Positions 8,080-15,764 of a stretch of 45,563 bases of DNA are shown one piece after another (the first letter of the stretch is position 1; each line of letters opens with the position of its first letter). The notes beneath the pieces are model-generated. The model was not told where the DNA came from, did not search any database, and saw only the letters and a program-made list of their open reading frames with translations. The DNA comes from Promicromonospora sukumoe 327MFSha3.1 (GTDB lineage: Bacteria > Actinomycetota > Actinomycetes > Actinomycetales > Cellulomonadaceae): the NCBI RefSeq assembly GCF_000385135.1, contig NZ_ARQM01000007.1, positions 1 through 45,563 on the forward strand, read 5' to 3'. The position numbers were made by a program, and so were the translations under genes.

Positions 8080-9249
8080 ATGGGTGAGGACCGCAAGACC
8101 CCGCTCCACGACGAGCACGTGGCGCTCGGGGCGTCGATGACGCCGTTCGGCGGCTGGCTCATGCCGCTGCGCTACACGTCCGACCTGGCCGAGCACCGCG
8201 CGGTGCGCGAGGCCGCCGGTCTGTTCGACCTGTCGCACATGGGCGACATCAGCGTGACCGGGCCGGACGCCGCGGCGTTCCTCGACCACGCGCTGGTCGG
8301 GTACATCTCGAAGGTCCGCGAGATGGGCGCGCGCTACTCGATGATCTGCGCCGAGGACGGCAGCGTGCTGGACGACCTGATCGTCTACCACAACGCGCCC
8401 GGCGAGTACTCCGTCATCGCCAACGCGTCCAACGCCGAGCTGGTCCTGGCCAAGCTCCAGGAGCGCACCGCCGGGTTCGACGTGGTGCTCAAGGACATCC
8501 AGCCCGGCCAGGCACTGATCGCCGTGCAGGGTCCGCGGGCCGTCGAGATCATGCTCGCCACCGCGGGCCTGGTGGAGGACGCCGAGATCTCGGGCGGCAC
8601 CGCCTTCGCCGACCTCAAGTACTACGCGTGCATGGGCATGCGGTTCGAGGGCACGCCCGTGCTCGTGGGCCGCACCGGGTACACGGGCGAGGACGGGTTC
8701 GAGATCTGGGTCTCCGCCGACAAGGCCGTCGCGCTGTGGCGCGCGTTCCTCGCCGCCGGCGAGCCCCTCGGGCTGGTTCCGGCCGGGCTCTCGGCCCGCG
8801 ACTCGCTGCGCCTCGAGGCCGGCATGCCGCTCTACGGCCACGAGCTCGACACCACCACCACGCCGTTCGAGGCGGGGATGGGCCGCGTGGTGCGGCTCGA
8901 CAAGGTGTCCGACGACGGCACGCCGGTCGACTTCGTCGGTCGCGCCGCCCTGGCCGCCCGCAAGGAGTCGGCGCCCGCGCGCGTGCTCGTCGGGCTGCGC
9001 GGCGAGGGCCGTCGTCCCGCCCGCGCCGACTACGAGGTGGTGCAGCGCGGCGTCGGCACCGAGGTGGGCGCCGTCGTGGGCCGCGTGACGTCGGGCGCGC
9101 CGTCCCCCACGCTCGGCTACCCGATCGCGATGGCCTACGTGACGCCCGAGGTGTCGGCCGAGGGCACCGAGCTCGCCGTCGACGTGCGCGGCCGGGCCGA
9201 ACCGTTCGTGGTCGTGCCCATGCCGTTCTACCGTCGTCCCCAGAACTGA
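8080..9249 (+). CDS. gcvT: Aminomethyltransferase, T protein of glycine cleavage
   Basis: 389 residues. Transfers the methylene group from aminomethylated GcvH to tetrahydrofolate, releasing ammonia. Family marks: PFGGWLMPLRYTSDLAEHRAVREAAGLFDLSHMGDI near the N-terminus, YSMICAEDGSVLDDLIVY, GRTGYTGEDGFEIW, and the C-terminal barrel ending FVVVPMPFYRRPQ. GAGAGGA at 8066-8072 supports the ATG at 8080. It is the second gene of the operon, but the long palindrome 8012-8057 separates it from gcvP, so its transcript level may differ from that of gcvP. Confidence 0.97.
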   Translation: MGEDRKTPLHDEHVALGASMTPFGGWLMPLRYTSDLAEHRAVREAAGLFDLSHMGDISVTGPDAAAFLDHALVGYISKVREMGARYSMICAEDGSVLDDLIVYHNAPGEYSVIANASNAELVLAKLQERTAGFDVVLKDIQPGQALIAVQGPRAVEIMLATAGLVEDAEISGGTAFADLKYYACMGMRFEGTPVLVGRTGYTGEDGFEIWVSADKAVALWRAFLAAGEPLGLVPAGLSARDSLRLEAGMPLYGHELDTTTTPFEAGMGRVVRLDKVSDDGTPVDFVGRAALAARKESAPARVLVGLRGEGRRPARADYEVVQRGVGTEVGAVVGRVTSGAPSPTLGYPIAMAYVTPEVSAEGTELAVDVRGRAEPFVVVPMPFYRRPQN

Positions 9250-9269
9250 CCTACACGCAAGGAGCTGTC

Positions 9270-9641
9270 ATGGCTGACTTCCCCGAGAACCTGAAGTACA
9301 CCACCGAGCACGAGTGGCTGGACCAGTCCACTCCCGCCGTCATCGGCGTGACCGACGTCGCGGCCGAGGCGCTCGGCGACGTCGTCTACCTGGAGCTGCC
9401 CGAGGTGGGCGCCACGATCGAGGCGGGCTCGGTGGTCGGCGAGATCGAGTCCACCAAGTCGGTGTCCGAGCTCTACTCCCCGGTGAGCGGCACCGTCACC
9501 GAGGTGAACTCGGAGGCCGTGGACAACCCGGAGATCGTCAACCAGGACCCGTACGGCAAGGGCTGGCTCTTCAAGGTCGAGGTGACCGGCGCCGGCGAGC
9601 TGCTCTCCGCGGCCCAGTACGCGGAGCACACCGGGAGCTGA
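9270..9641 (+). CDS. gcvH: Glycine cleavage system H protein
   Basis: 123-residue lipoyl carrier that shuttles the aminomethyl intermediate between P, T and L proteins. The lipoylation lysine is K63 in GEIESTKSVSELYSP, and the C-terminus has NQDPYGKGWLFKVEV. AAGGAG lies about 8 nt before the ATG at 9270. It is 20 nt after gcvT and closes the operon at a terminator. No gene for the L protein (dihydrolipoamide dehydrogenase) is present, which is usual because Lpd is shared with other complexes. Confidence 0.97.
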   Translation: MADFPENLKYTTEHEWLDQSTPAVIGVTDVAAEALGDVVYLELPEVGATIEAGSVVGEIESTKSVSELYSPVSGTVTEVNSEAVDNPEIVNQDPYGKGWLFKVEVTGAGELLSAAQYAEHTGS

Positions 9642-9671
9642 CCGGCCTCGGGCCTGCTGGCCCTTCGGGCG

Positions 9672-9718
9672 AAACCGCCCTCCGACGTGCACTTTCATGC
9701 GCTCGGGGGGCGGTTTTG
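9672..9718 (+). terminator. Terminator of the gcv operon
   Basis: AAACCGCCC (9672-9680) pairs with GGGCGGTTT (9708-9716) around a 27-nt loop, followed by TTGG. It lies 30 nt after the gcvH stop. Of the hairpins in this window it is among the few with A/T at the stem base. Confidence 0.7.
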
Positions 9719-9737
9719 GTCTCGGAAAGATAACGGT

Positions 9738-9750
9738 CAAGAAGTTCTTG
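9738..9750. promoter_or_regulatory. 13-bp palindrome upstream of the small HTH gene
   Basis: CAAGAA-G-TTCTTG is a perfect odd palindrome about 100 nt before the HTH start, in one of the few AT-richer patches here. It could be an operator. I cannot match it to a known regulator. Confidence 0.35.
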
Positions 9751-9848
9751 CAGAACCGCGTCATGAATCTGCGCCCGCCGAGTCCTTCTCATAGCAGCAA
9801 CCGTAGGCCGGAACCCCAGAACCGGCCGCTGTGTGGAGGAAAACGACC

Positions 9849-10073
9849 ATGACCGCGATGACCCTTGACCACCGTCTCCCCAGCCTCACTCGTCGTGAGC
9901 GGGTGATCCTGGCGAACCTCACCGAGGACGCCACTCTCGAGCAGATCGCTCGACGCCTGTACGTCACCCGCAACACGGTGAAGACGCAGGTCCGCAGCGT
10001 GTACCGCAAGCTCGGCGTGTCCTCGCGCGCGGAGGCGATCGCCAAGGCGAACGAGTTCGAGATCGTCGCCTGA
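9849..10073 (+). CDS. Stand-alone LuxR/GerE-type HTH protein
   Basis: 74-residue protein that is almost only a GerE helix-turn-helix: LTRRERVILANLTEDATLEQ, then IARRLYVTRNTVKTQVRSVY and RKLGVSSRAEAIAKA. Full LuxR-type regulators carry receiver or sensor domains ahead of this module; none is present and there is no broken remnant upstream. The ATG at 9849 follows GGAGGA at 9835-9840. An in-frame GTG at 9831 overlaps that site and is unlikely. It probably binds DNA as a small dimer; the targets are unknown. It is monocistronic, with terminators on both sides. Confidence 0.85.
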   Translation: MTAMTLDHRLPSLTRRERVILANLTEDATLEQIARRLYVTRNTVKTQVRSVYRKLGVSSRAEAIAKANEFEIVA

Positions 10074-10090
10074 CACGCAGCAGTAAACCC

Positions 10091-10124
10091 GACGACGGCG
10101 CCGTTCCCCAGAGGCGCCGTCGTC
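10091..10124 (+). terminator. Hairpin terminator after the HTH gene
   Basis: GACGACGGCGCC (10091-10102) pairs perfectly with GGCGCCGTCGTC (10113-10124) around a 10-nt loop, 17 nt after the stop. There is no T-tract. Confidence 0.65.
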
Positions 10125-10190
10125 GTGCTGTATCCGGGTGGTGGTGAGCCGCAGGGCCGCCACCGTCCGGCCGGTGGGAGACTGCTCCGC

Positions 10191-10616
10191 ATGCAGGAGA
10201 CCCTCATCGACGTGGTGGCCGCCGCGATCGTGGACCACCTGGACCGCCCGACCCGGCTGCTCGCCGCCCGGCGGTCCGCGCCGGAGTCCCTCGCCGGTCG
10301 CTGGGAGCTCCCGGGCGGCAAGGTGGAGCCCGGCGAGACGCCGCTCGACGCGCTGCGCCGGGAGCTCGCCGAGGAGCTCGGCGTACGGGTCGTCGTGGGC
10401 ACCGAGGTGCCCGGACCCACCGACGGCGCGTGGCCCATCACGGCCCGGCACCGGATGCGGGTGTGGTTCGCGCTGCCCGAGCACGGCACGCCGGAACCGC
10501 TCCAGGACCACGACGAGCTGCGCTGGCTGACGGCGGACGAGCTCGACGACGTGCCCTGGCTGGCCGGCGACGTGCAGATCGTGCGCGCCCTGGCGCCCTA
10601 CCTCGCGCCGAGGTAG
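10191..10616 (+). CDS. NUDIX hydrolase (MutT-like)
   Basis: 141 residues. The Nudix box spans about residues 42-64: GGKVEPGETPLDALRRELAE then EELGV, with all catalytic Glu residues in place. The short protein with the LPGGKVEPGE form, and the opening IDVVAAAIVDHL, resemble MutT/NUDT-like (deoxy)nucleoside triphosphatases that remove 8-oxo-dGTP, but other nucleotide substrates are possible. The ATG at 10191 lies 7 nt after GAGACT (10178-10183), a weak -10 candidate, and lacks a clear ribosome-binding site, so the gene may be leaderless. It converges with the ComB-like gene (25-nt gap). Confidence 0.88.
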   Translation: MQETLIDVVAAAIVDHLDRPTRLLAARRSAPESLAGRWELPGGKVEPGETPLDALRRELAEELGVRVVVGTEVPGPTDGAWPITARHRMRVWFALPEHGTPEPLQDHDELRWLTADELDDVPWLAGDVQIVRALAPYLAPR

Positions 10617-10641
10617 CAGGCCCCTGTCGAGAAGCGGGCGC

Positions 10642-11463
10642 TCAGCGCGCGCCCGCGCCCACGTTCCTGCGCCCGCGGGCCGCGGCGACGCGGTGCCCCA
10701 GCGGCACGAACGCGCCGTCCATCAGCACCGGCACCACGTCGGTGGCGTCCACCTCGGTGGCGATCGTGACGTCGTCGGCGAACCCGGAGTCGAGCAGCTC
10801 GCGGCCGCTCGCCGTGCCGCCTACGGAGTCGGCGATGTCCTTGGTGCCCTTCCACAGCGTGACCGTGGCCTCGGTCTCGGGGGAGATGCTCACGTCGGGC
10901 AGCATCGAGGTGAGCCGCGAGGCGATGGAGCCAACGGCCAGGTAGTCCTCGAGCGCGGGGCGCAGCGTGTCGTCCGGCCAGCGCTCGCCCACCGGCACGA
11001 GCACCACGTCGTGCCGCTCGGACGCGTCCAGGTGCGCGGCCGCGAGACCGGCGACGGCCTTCGCGTTGCGCAGGCTGCCCGCGACGATCAGGGCGCCGCG
11101 GTTCGCGATGGTGTGGCAGATCTGGGCGGCGCTCGGGGACGGGATGACGAGGCGCTCGGCGTCGAGGTCCTGCAGCGACGCGGGCGAGATGCTGATGCCG
11201 TCCTCCCACCGCGGGCCGGCGAGGGCCGCGCGCATGGTGCGCGCCAGCCGGGCCGCCCCGGCGGGGTCGTGGTACGGGAACGGGTACACGCCGGCGCCCT
11301 GTTCACAGGCGACGGTGACCGTGGTCGAGAAGGAGAGCACGTCCACGACGACCACGAGCGACGAGCGCGCATCGGTGGCGGTGAGGGCGAGAGCGCCTGA
11401 GATGCCCCAGTCCGTGCGCACACGGGCAGGACGCTGGTCGAAGGCCGGGGACGTGTTTGCCAC
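10642..11463 (-). CDS. 2-phosphosulfolactate phosphatase family (ComB-like)
   Basis: 273-residue ComB-fold protein. The family signature LVVVVDVLSFSTTV is at about residues 35-50. ISISPASLQDL, VIPSPSAAQICH, IVAGSLRNAKAVA and LVPVGERW also match the ComB phosphatase layout. ComB removes phosphate from 2-phosphosulfolactate in coenzyme M synthesis. No other coenzyme M genes are nearby, so in this bacterium the true substrate may differ or may serve sulfolactate metabolism. The GTG start at 11463 lies exactly 6 nt after TACGAT (11470-11475 on the plus strand), so it is probably leaderless. Confidence 0.85.
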   Translation of the reverse strand: MANTSPAFDQRPARVRTDWGISGALALTATDARSSLVVVVDVLSFSTTVTVACEQGAGVYPFPYHDPAGAARLARTMRAALAGPRWEDGISISPASLQDLDAERLVIPSPSAAQICHTIANRGALIVAGSLRNAKAVAGLAAAHLDASERHDVVLVPVGERWPDDTLRPALEDYLAVGSIASRLTSMLPDVSISPETEATVTLWKGTKDIADSVGGTASGRELLDSGFADDVTIATEVDATDVVPVLMDGAFVPLGHRVAAARGRRNVGAGAR

Positions 11464-11469
11464 GAAGGC

Positions 11470-11533
11470 ATCGTAGTGTCACCCGAACTCGCCCATGTTT
11501 CGCGTTCAGTGAACAACGTTGCGATTCGGGTGA
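11470..11533. promoter_or_regulatory. ComB promoter and inverted repeats in the divergent gap
   Basis: The minus-strand -10 TACGAT is at 11475-11470. Next to it TCACCCGAA (11479-11487) and TTCGGGTGA (11525-11533) form a 9-bp perfect inverted repeat 37 nt apart. Within it GTTCA-G-TGAAC (11504-11514) is an 11-bp palindrome. The site lies between two phosphatase-type genes transcribed apart. The binding protein is unknown. Confidence 0.45.
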
Positions 11534-11618
11534 TATTCACACATTGGTCGTTGGGTCATAACCTCGCCGCGCAAGCCTGCCGCAGACCGCTCCCCCCGAA
11601 TCCCCAGAAGGAACGAGC

Positions 11619-14600
11619 ATGCGACCAGACATGGCATCGGTGCGCCCGAAAAAGCCGCGAGGAATTGTCACCAAAGCGCTGACCTGCACAGTTACCGCAG
11701 CATTCCTCGTCGCACCGGGCAGCGCCGCCTTCGCGGCGCCGCTCCCGGCCCCCGAGGACGTGCCGCGCGCCGCCGCCGCGCTGAGCGCTCCGGTCCCCTT
11801 CGCGAGCGCTCCGCTCGTCTCCGGGGCGTCGGCCGAGAAGTCCGGAGAAGTCACCCCGCTGGACCTCGACGACGACGGCGCCGCGATCGTCACGCGCCGC
11901 GAGGAGCGCCGGATCGCGCCCGGCCTGGAGCTCACCCGGTTCGCGCGGCTGGGCGAGAACGGCTGGCTCAGCGGCGAGGTGCTCGTCGCGGACCTCGGCG
12001 CACCGGGGGCCGACGGCGTCGTGCCGAAGGGCAAGGTGCAGGTGGGCTACGTGGGCCCCGAGCACGTGGCCGGAAACGCCACGGTCTCCCAGATGGCGGC
12101 CGCGCGCGGCGCGATCGCCGCGATCAACGGCGACTACTTCGACATCAACAACTCGGGCGCCGCCCTCGGCGCGAGCGTCGACGACGGCACGCTCCTCAAG
12201 TCGGCGTCCCCGGGCCGTGAGCGCTCGGTCGTGATCGGGTCCGACCCTTCGACAGGCTCAGGGCAGCGCGCCGTCGGGCGGCTGGCCCAGCTCTTCCTGG
12301 AGGGCTCGGTGAACTGGGCCCCGGCCGACAGCGGTACGCGCACCGAGGTGCCGGTCAACGGCCTGAACGTCACCGCCCTGCCGTCCGGCGGCGTCGCCGT
12401 GTTCGACGCCGGATGGGGCGCCTTCACCCGCACGCGCCCCCTGGCCGCGGGCGAGCAGGGCGTCGAGGTGACGGTCTCGGCGGACGGCACCGTGACCGCC
12501 GTCGGGCAGCCCGCCGGCGGGCAGCTGCCGGCCGGGACGCGCGCCGTCGTGGCGCGGCCCGGGGCCGCGGCCGACGCGCTCGCGACCCTGCGCCCGGGCG
12601 ACCGGGTCGACCTGGCCTACGGCCTGCGCGAGGACGCGGGCGACGTCGCGGTCGCCATCGGCGGCGGCGTCGAGGACCCGCTGCTGGAGGACGGCGAGGT
12701 CACCTCCGCGACCGGCGACCACGTGGAGCTGCGCCACCCGCGCACCGCGGTGGGCTTCGACGAGTCCGGCACCCGCGCGTACTTCGTGGTGGTCGACGGC
12801 CGCCAGACCCACAGCATCGGCATGAACCTGTACGAGCTCGGCGGCCTCATGGCCCAGCTCGGCGCCGACGACGCGATCAACCTCGACGGCGGCGGCTCCT
12901 CCGAGATGGTCGCCCGGCTCCCCGGGGATGCCGCCAACACCATCCTGAACAGCCCGTCCGACGGGTTCGAGCGGTCCGACGCGAACGGCCTCGGCCTGTA
13001 CGTCCCGGCCGGTTCGGGCCGCGTCGCGGCGTACGACGTGCGCACCACGGTCCCGGCCGACGACGCCGACCGGGTCTTCCCGGGCCTGCACCGCACGCTG
13101 GTGGGCAAGGGGTACGACGACGCGATGGGCCCCGTCGCTACCGAGCCCTCCTCCTGGCGCGCCCGCAACGGCGCCGTCGCCTCGGTGCGCGACGGCGTGG
13201 TGACCGGCCGGAGATCAGGCAGCACCGTCGTCACCGCGGCGTCCCTGAGCCGCTGGGGCCTGGCCACCGGCACCACCGAGGTGGAGGTGCTGGGCGACCT
13301 CGTCCGCACGGGCGTGGACACCCCCGTCGTCGGGCTGGAGAACGCCGACGCGACCGCGCCGCTGGTCCTGACCGGCTACGACGCCGAGGGCTTCACCGCC
13401 CCGATCGAGGCGCGGGACGTCACCGTGACGGCCGTCGAGCCGGGCGAGCCCCGGATCGCCGGGGTGCGCGCGAGCCGCCAACCGGTCGCCGAGCTCGTCC
13501 CGGCCGCCGACGGCTCCTTCGAGGTCCGCGCGCTCGCCGAGGTGGGCGGCACCACCTTCGAGCTGTCCGTGCCCGGCCCGGACGGGACCACGCTGACCAC
13601 CCGCGTGGCGGTGACGGTCAGCCTGGAGGAGGACGTCGTCGCCGACTTCGCCGACGCTGCCTCCTGGACCTCGGCCAACGACCGCGCGCCGGGCGGCACC
13701 CTCGCCCCCGCGGCCGGGCACGACGGCGCGGCCGGCCTGCGCATGACCTACGACTTCACGCGGTCCACGGCCACGCGCGGCCAGTACGCGGTGCTGCCCG
13801 AGTCCGCGGCGGGCGGCCGTGAGCTGCCCGGCGCGCCGCGAGCGGTGACCATGTGGGTGGACGGCGACGGCCACGGCGCCTGGCTGCGGCTCCAGGTGCG
13901 GCAGGGCGACGGCGTCGTTACGCAGCTCGACGGGCCCGAGGTCACCTGGACCGGCTGGCGGCAGGTCACGTTCCCGGTGCCCGACGGCGTCGCGTTCCCC
14001 CTGAAGCTGCAGCGCGTGCGCGCGCTGGAGACCACGGCGGGCGAGCAGTACACGGGCGCGCTGACGCTGTCCTCGATCGCCGCGCAGGTGCCGCCGGCGG
14101 TGGACGCGCCCGAGGCGCCCCGCGTCGAGGACGCGGTCGTGGCTGCCGACGGCGGTACCGACGACGCGCCCCTGCGGGTCGCCGTGCTGTCCGACGCCCA
14201 GTTCGTCGCGCGCGACCCGGAGTCGGGCGCGGTGGCCGGGGCGCGTTCGGCGCTGCGCGAGATCGTGGCCGACGACCCCGACCTGCTGGTCATCAACGGG
14301 GACCTGGTGGACGAGGCCGCACCCGAGGACTTCGACCTCGCGCGGCGCGTCCTGAACGAGGAGCTCGCCGACGCGGACTTCCCCTGGTACTACCTGCCGG
14401 GCAACCACGAGGTGATGGGCGGTTCGATCGCGAACTTCGAGGAGGAGTTCGGCGAGCGCACCCGCGTGCTCGACGTCCCGACGCCGGGCCGGTCCGGCGG
14501 CACCACGCGCCTCGTCATGCTCGACTCGTCGGCCGGCCGCCTGGGTGCCGACTTCGCCCAGGTCCAGATGTTGCGCGAGGCGCTCGACGACGCGGCGACC

Positions 14601-15281
14601 GACCGGGCCGTCACCGGCGTCGTGGTGTTCGCGCACCATCCGCTCGACGATCCGCTGCCGACCAAGGCCAGCCAGCTCACCGACCGCCTGGAGGCCGACA
14701 CGCTGCGCGGCTGGTTCGAGGACTTCGAGGAGACGTCCGGCAAGTCGGTCGCGTCGGTGGGCTCCCACGTGGGCGTCTTCCACGCGAGCACGCAGGACGG
14801 CGTCCCGTACCTGGTCAACGGCAACTCCGGGAAGAGCCCGGCGAGCACCCCGGCTGACGGCGGCTTCACGGGCTGGTCGATGCTGGGCGTGCGGCCGGCG
14901 TCGGGCAAGACCTCGGGCGGCGGCCGCTGGTCCACGGACCCGTGGCTCACCTGGGAGGTCAACACGCGCGCCGAGCAGGTCACGCTCTCCGGGCCGGAGG
15001 CGCTGCGGGTGGGCGGCTCCGCGCCGGTGAGCGCCGTCGTCGTGCAGGACGGGTCCCGTGAGGTGCCGGTCGCGTGGCCGGTCTCGGCGAGCTGGGGCGG
15101 GACCGGCGTGTGCGTGACCGACGAGCAGGGCCGCGCCGCCCTGCGGGACTGCTCGCGCCGCGCGGTGCTCGCGCTCGACCCCGCCACGCACGAGCTGACG
15201 GCCCTGCGCCCGGGGCGCGCCACGGTGACCGTCACGGTCAACGGGGCGCGCGGCGAGCTCATGGTCACCACGAGCCGGTAG
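11619..15281 (+). CDS. Secreted phosphodiester glycosidase / metallophosphoesterase fusion
   Basis: 1220 residues. A Sec signal peptide (about 1-38, cleavage after SAAFA) is followed by an NAGPA-type phosphodiester glycosidase domain (about 120-470; INGDYFD, and INLDGGGSSEMVA with D423). Then come beta-sandwich-like linkers (about 480-840), a calcineurin-like phosphoesterase (about 850-1110; GDLVD, GNHE at 928-931, FAHHPLDD, SHVGVFHAS) and a C-terminal Ig-like Big_2-type segment. The first metal motif reads SDAQF (from D859) where the family normally has D-x-H, so one metal ligand is replaced by Gln. A combined role in opening sugar-phosphodiester bonds and then removing phosphate from wall polymers is inference. 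AAGGAA precedes the ATG at 11619. A short repeat lies in frame at 12245. Confidence 0.9.
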   Translation: MRPDMASVRPKKPRGIVTKALTCTVTAAFLVAPGSAAFAAPLPAPEDVPRAAAALSAPVPFASAPLVSGASAEKSGEVTPLDLDDDGAAIVTRREERRIAPGLELTRFARLGENGWLSGEVLVADLGAPGADGVVPKGKVQVGYVGPEHVAGNATVSQMAAARGAIAAINGDYFDINNSGAALGASVDDGTLLKSASPGRERSVVIGSDPSTGSGQRAVGRLAQLFLEGSVNWAPADSGTRTEVPVNGLNVTALPSGGVAVFDAGWGAFTRTRPLAAGEQGVEVTVSADGTVTAVGQPAGGQLPAGTRAVVARPGAAADALATLRPGDRVDLAYGLREDAGDVAVAIGGGVEDPLLEDGEVTSATGDHVELRHPRTAVGFDESGTRAYFVVVDGRQTHSIGMNLYELGGLMAQLGADDAINLDGGGSSEMVARLPGDAANTILNSPSDGFERSDANGLGLYVPAGSGRVAAYDVRTTVPADDADRVFPGLHRTLVGKGYDDAMGPVATEPSSWRARNGAVASVRDGVVTGRRSGSTVVTAASLSRWGLATGTTEVEVLGDLVRTGVDTPVVGLENADATAPLVLTGYDAEGFTAPIEARDVTVTAVEPGEPRIAGVRASRQPVAELVPAADGSFEVRALAEVGGTTFELSVPGPDGTTLTTRVAVTVSLEEDVVADFADAASWTSANDRAPGGTLAPAAGHDGAAGLRMTYDFTRSTATRGQYAVLPESAAGGRELPGAPRAVTMWVDGDGHGAWLRLQVRQGDGVVTQLDGPEVTWTGWRQVTFPVPDGVAFPLKLQRVRALETTAGEQYTGALTLSSIAAQVPPAVDAPEAPRVEDAVVAADGGTDDAPLRVAVLSDAQFVARDPESGAVAGARSALREIVADDPDLLVINGDLVDEAAPEDFDLARRVLNEELADADFPWYYLPGNHEVMGGSIANFEEEFGERTRVLDVPTPGRSGGTTRLVMLDSSAGRLGADFAQVQMLREALDDAATDRAVTGVVVFAHHPLDDPLPTKASQLTDRLEADTLRGWFEDFEETSGKSVASVGSHVGVFHASTQDGVPYLVNGNSGKSPASTPADGGFTGWSMLGVRPASGKTSGGGRWSTDPWLTWEVNTRAEQVTLSGPEALRVGGSAPVSAVVVQDGSREVPVAWPVSASWGGTGVCVTDEQGRAALRDCSRRAVLALDPATHELTALRPGRATVTVTVNGARGELMVTTSR
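12245..12266. repeat. Short TTCGACAGGCTCAGG repeat inside the phosphodiester glycosidase gene
   Basis: CCCTTCGACAGGCTCAGGGC at 12245-12264 is a hyphenated palindrome (CCCT...AGGG ends) of the same TCGACAGGCTC family as the gcvP insertion. It encodes DPSTGSGQ between two otherwise conserved segments, so it behaves as an in-frame insertion. Confidence 0.65.
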
Positions 15282-15284
15282 ATT
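15279..15284 (+). promoter_or_regulatory. -10 element (TAGATT) of the small membrane gene
   Basis: TAGATT ends 6 nt before the ATG at 15291, and its first three bases are the stop codon of the preceding gene. The spacing suggests a leaderless transcript starting at the ATG. Confidence 0.5.
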
Positions 15285-15290
15285 TACCTC

Positions 15291-15509
15291 ATGAGCAACT
15301 TCGAGGTGGCCCGCAGGCAGAAGCAGGAGCCCACGGCGGCGCTGGTGGTTCGCTTCATCGTGTGCTTCGCCCTGTTCCTGGGCGGGTTCGCGCTGATGGC
15401 CGTCGGCTCGATCGGTGACGCTGCGTCGTCGCCCTACCTGTTCGTCGGCGGCATCCTCGCCGTCGGCCTGTCGTTCGGCCTGCCGATGATCGGCGCCACC
15501 GAACGATAG
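15291..15509 (+). CDS. Small two-helix membrane protein, function unknown
   Basis: 72 residues. A charged N-terminus (MSNFEVARRQKQEP) is followed by two transmembrane segments, about residues 20-38 (FIVCFALFLGGFALMAVGS) and 47-67 (YLFVGGILAVGLSFGLPMIG). I recognise no family with confidence. It starts 9 nt after the large secreted enzyme, has no ribosome-binding site but an apparent -10 at 15279-15284, and ends just before a pair of terminators. Confidence 0.7.
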   Translation: MSNFEVARRQKQEPTAALVVRFIVCFALFLGGFALMAVGSIGDAASSPYLFVGGILAVGLSFGLPMIGATER

Positions 15510-15520
15510 AAGCACGTGCG

Positions 15521-15550
15521 GCGCCCGCCCGGTCCTGACCGGGCGGGCGC
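15521..15550 (+). terminator. GC-rich hairpin after the small membrane gene
   Basis: GCGCCCGCCCGGTC (15521-15534) and GACCGGGCGGGCGC (15537-15550) form a perfect 14-bp stem, 12 nt after the stop codon. Confidence 0.65.
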
Positions 15551-15598
15551 TGCCGCATCTCCGCACCCACGACGGCGGCCCTCGAGGCCTGCCGGAAC

Positions 15599-15629
15599 AG
15601 GGCCGCAGCCGCGTGCTGCGGCCCTTTTT
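15599..15629 (+). terminator. Rho-independent terminator
   Basis: AGGGCCGCAG pairs with CTGCGGCCCT around a 7-nt loop, directly followed by five T. This is the most classical terminator in the window. With the hairpin at 15521 it isolates the sugar ABC operon from upstream transcription. Confidence 0.85.
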
Positions 15630-15703
15630 GCTGCCGCCGCGCCGAGCGGCCGAACCCTCGCGACACGCCGCGTCACCCGTTTGTCACAGGTTTGTTAGAA
15701 CCA

Positions 15704-15737
15704 TTGACAGATTATGACCCAAGTGAAAACGTGACCT
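15704..15737 (+). promoter_or_regulatory. Probable promoter region of the first sugar ABC operon
   Basis: TTGACA at 15704-15709 sits in an AT-rich patch (about 15680-15735), unusual for this genome, between the terminators and the binding-protein gene. A consensus -35 is clear. The -10 about 17 nt on (AAACGT) is poor, so the exact start is uncertain. Confidence 0.4.
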
Positions 15738-15764
15738 GCACCACCACGACGGAGAGGGACGGCA

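Noticed and set aside
9849-10073. Small LuxR-type HTH protein as a truncated pseudogene
   Set aside because: It has its own ribosome-binding site and a terminator, and no receiver or sensor remnant lies upstream in any frame; stand-alone GerE proteins of this size are known.
11504-11514. GTTCAGTGAAC as a PhoP or LexA box
   Set aside because: It lacks the direct-repeat form of PHO boxes and the spacing of LexA boxes; kept only as an unassigned dyad.
13215-15566. 783-codon minus-strand frame opposite the large secreted enzyme
   Set aside because: Composition is that of an antisense GC-rich frame, with no start signal and no recognisable domain, while the plus strand carries clear domains.
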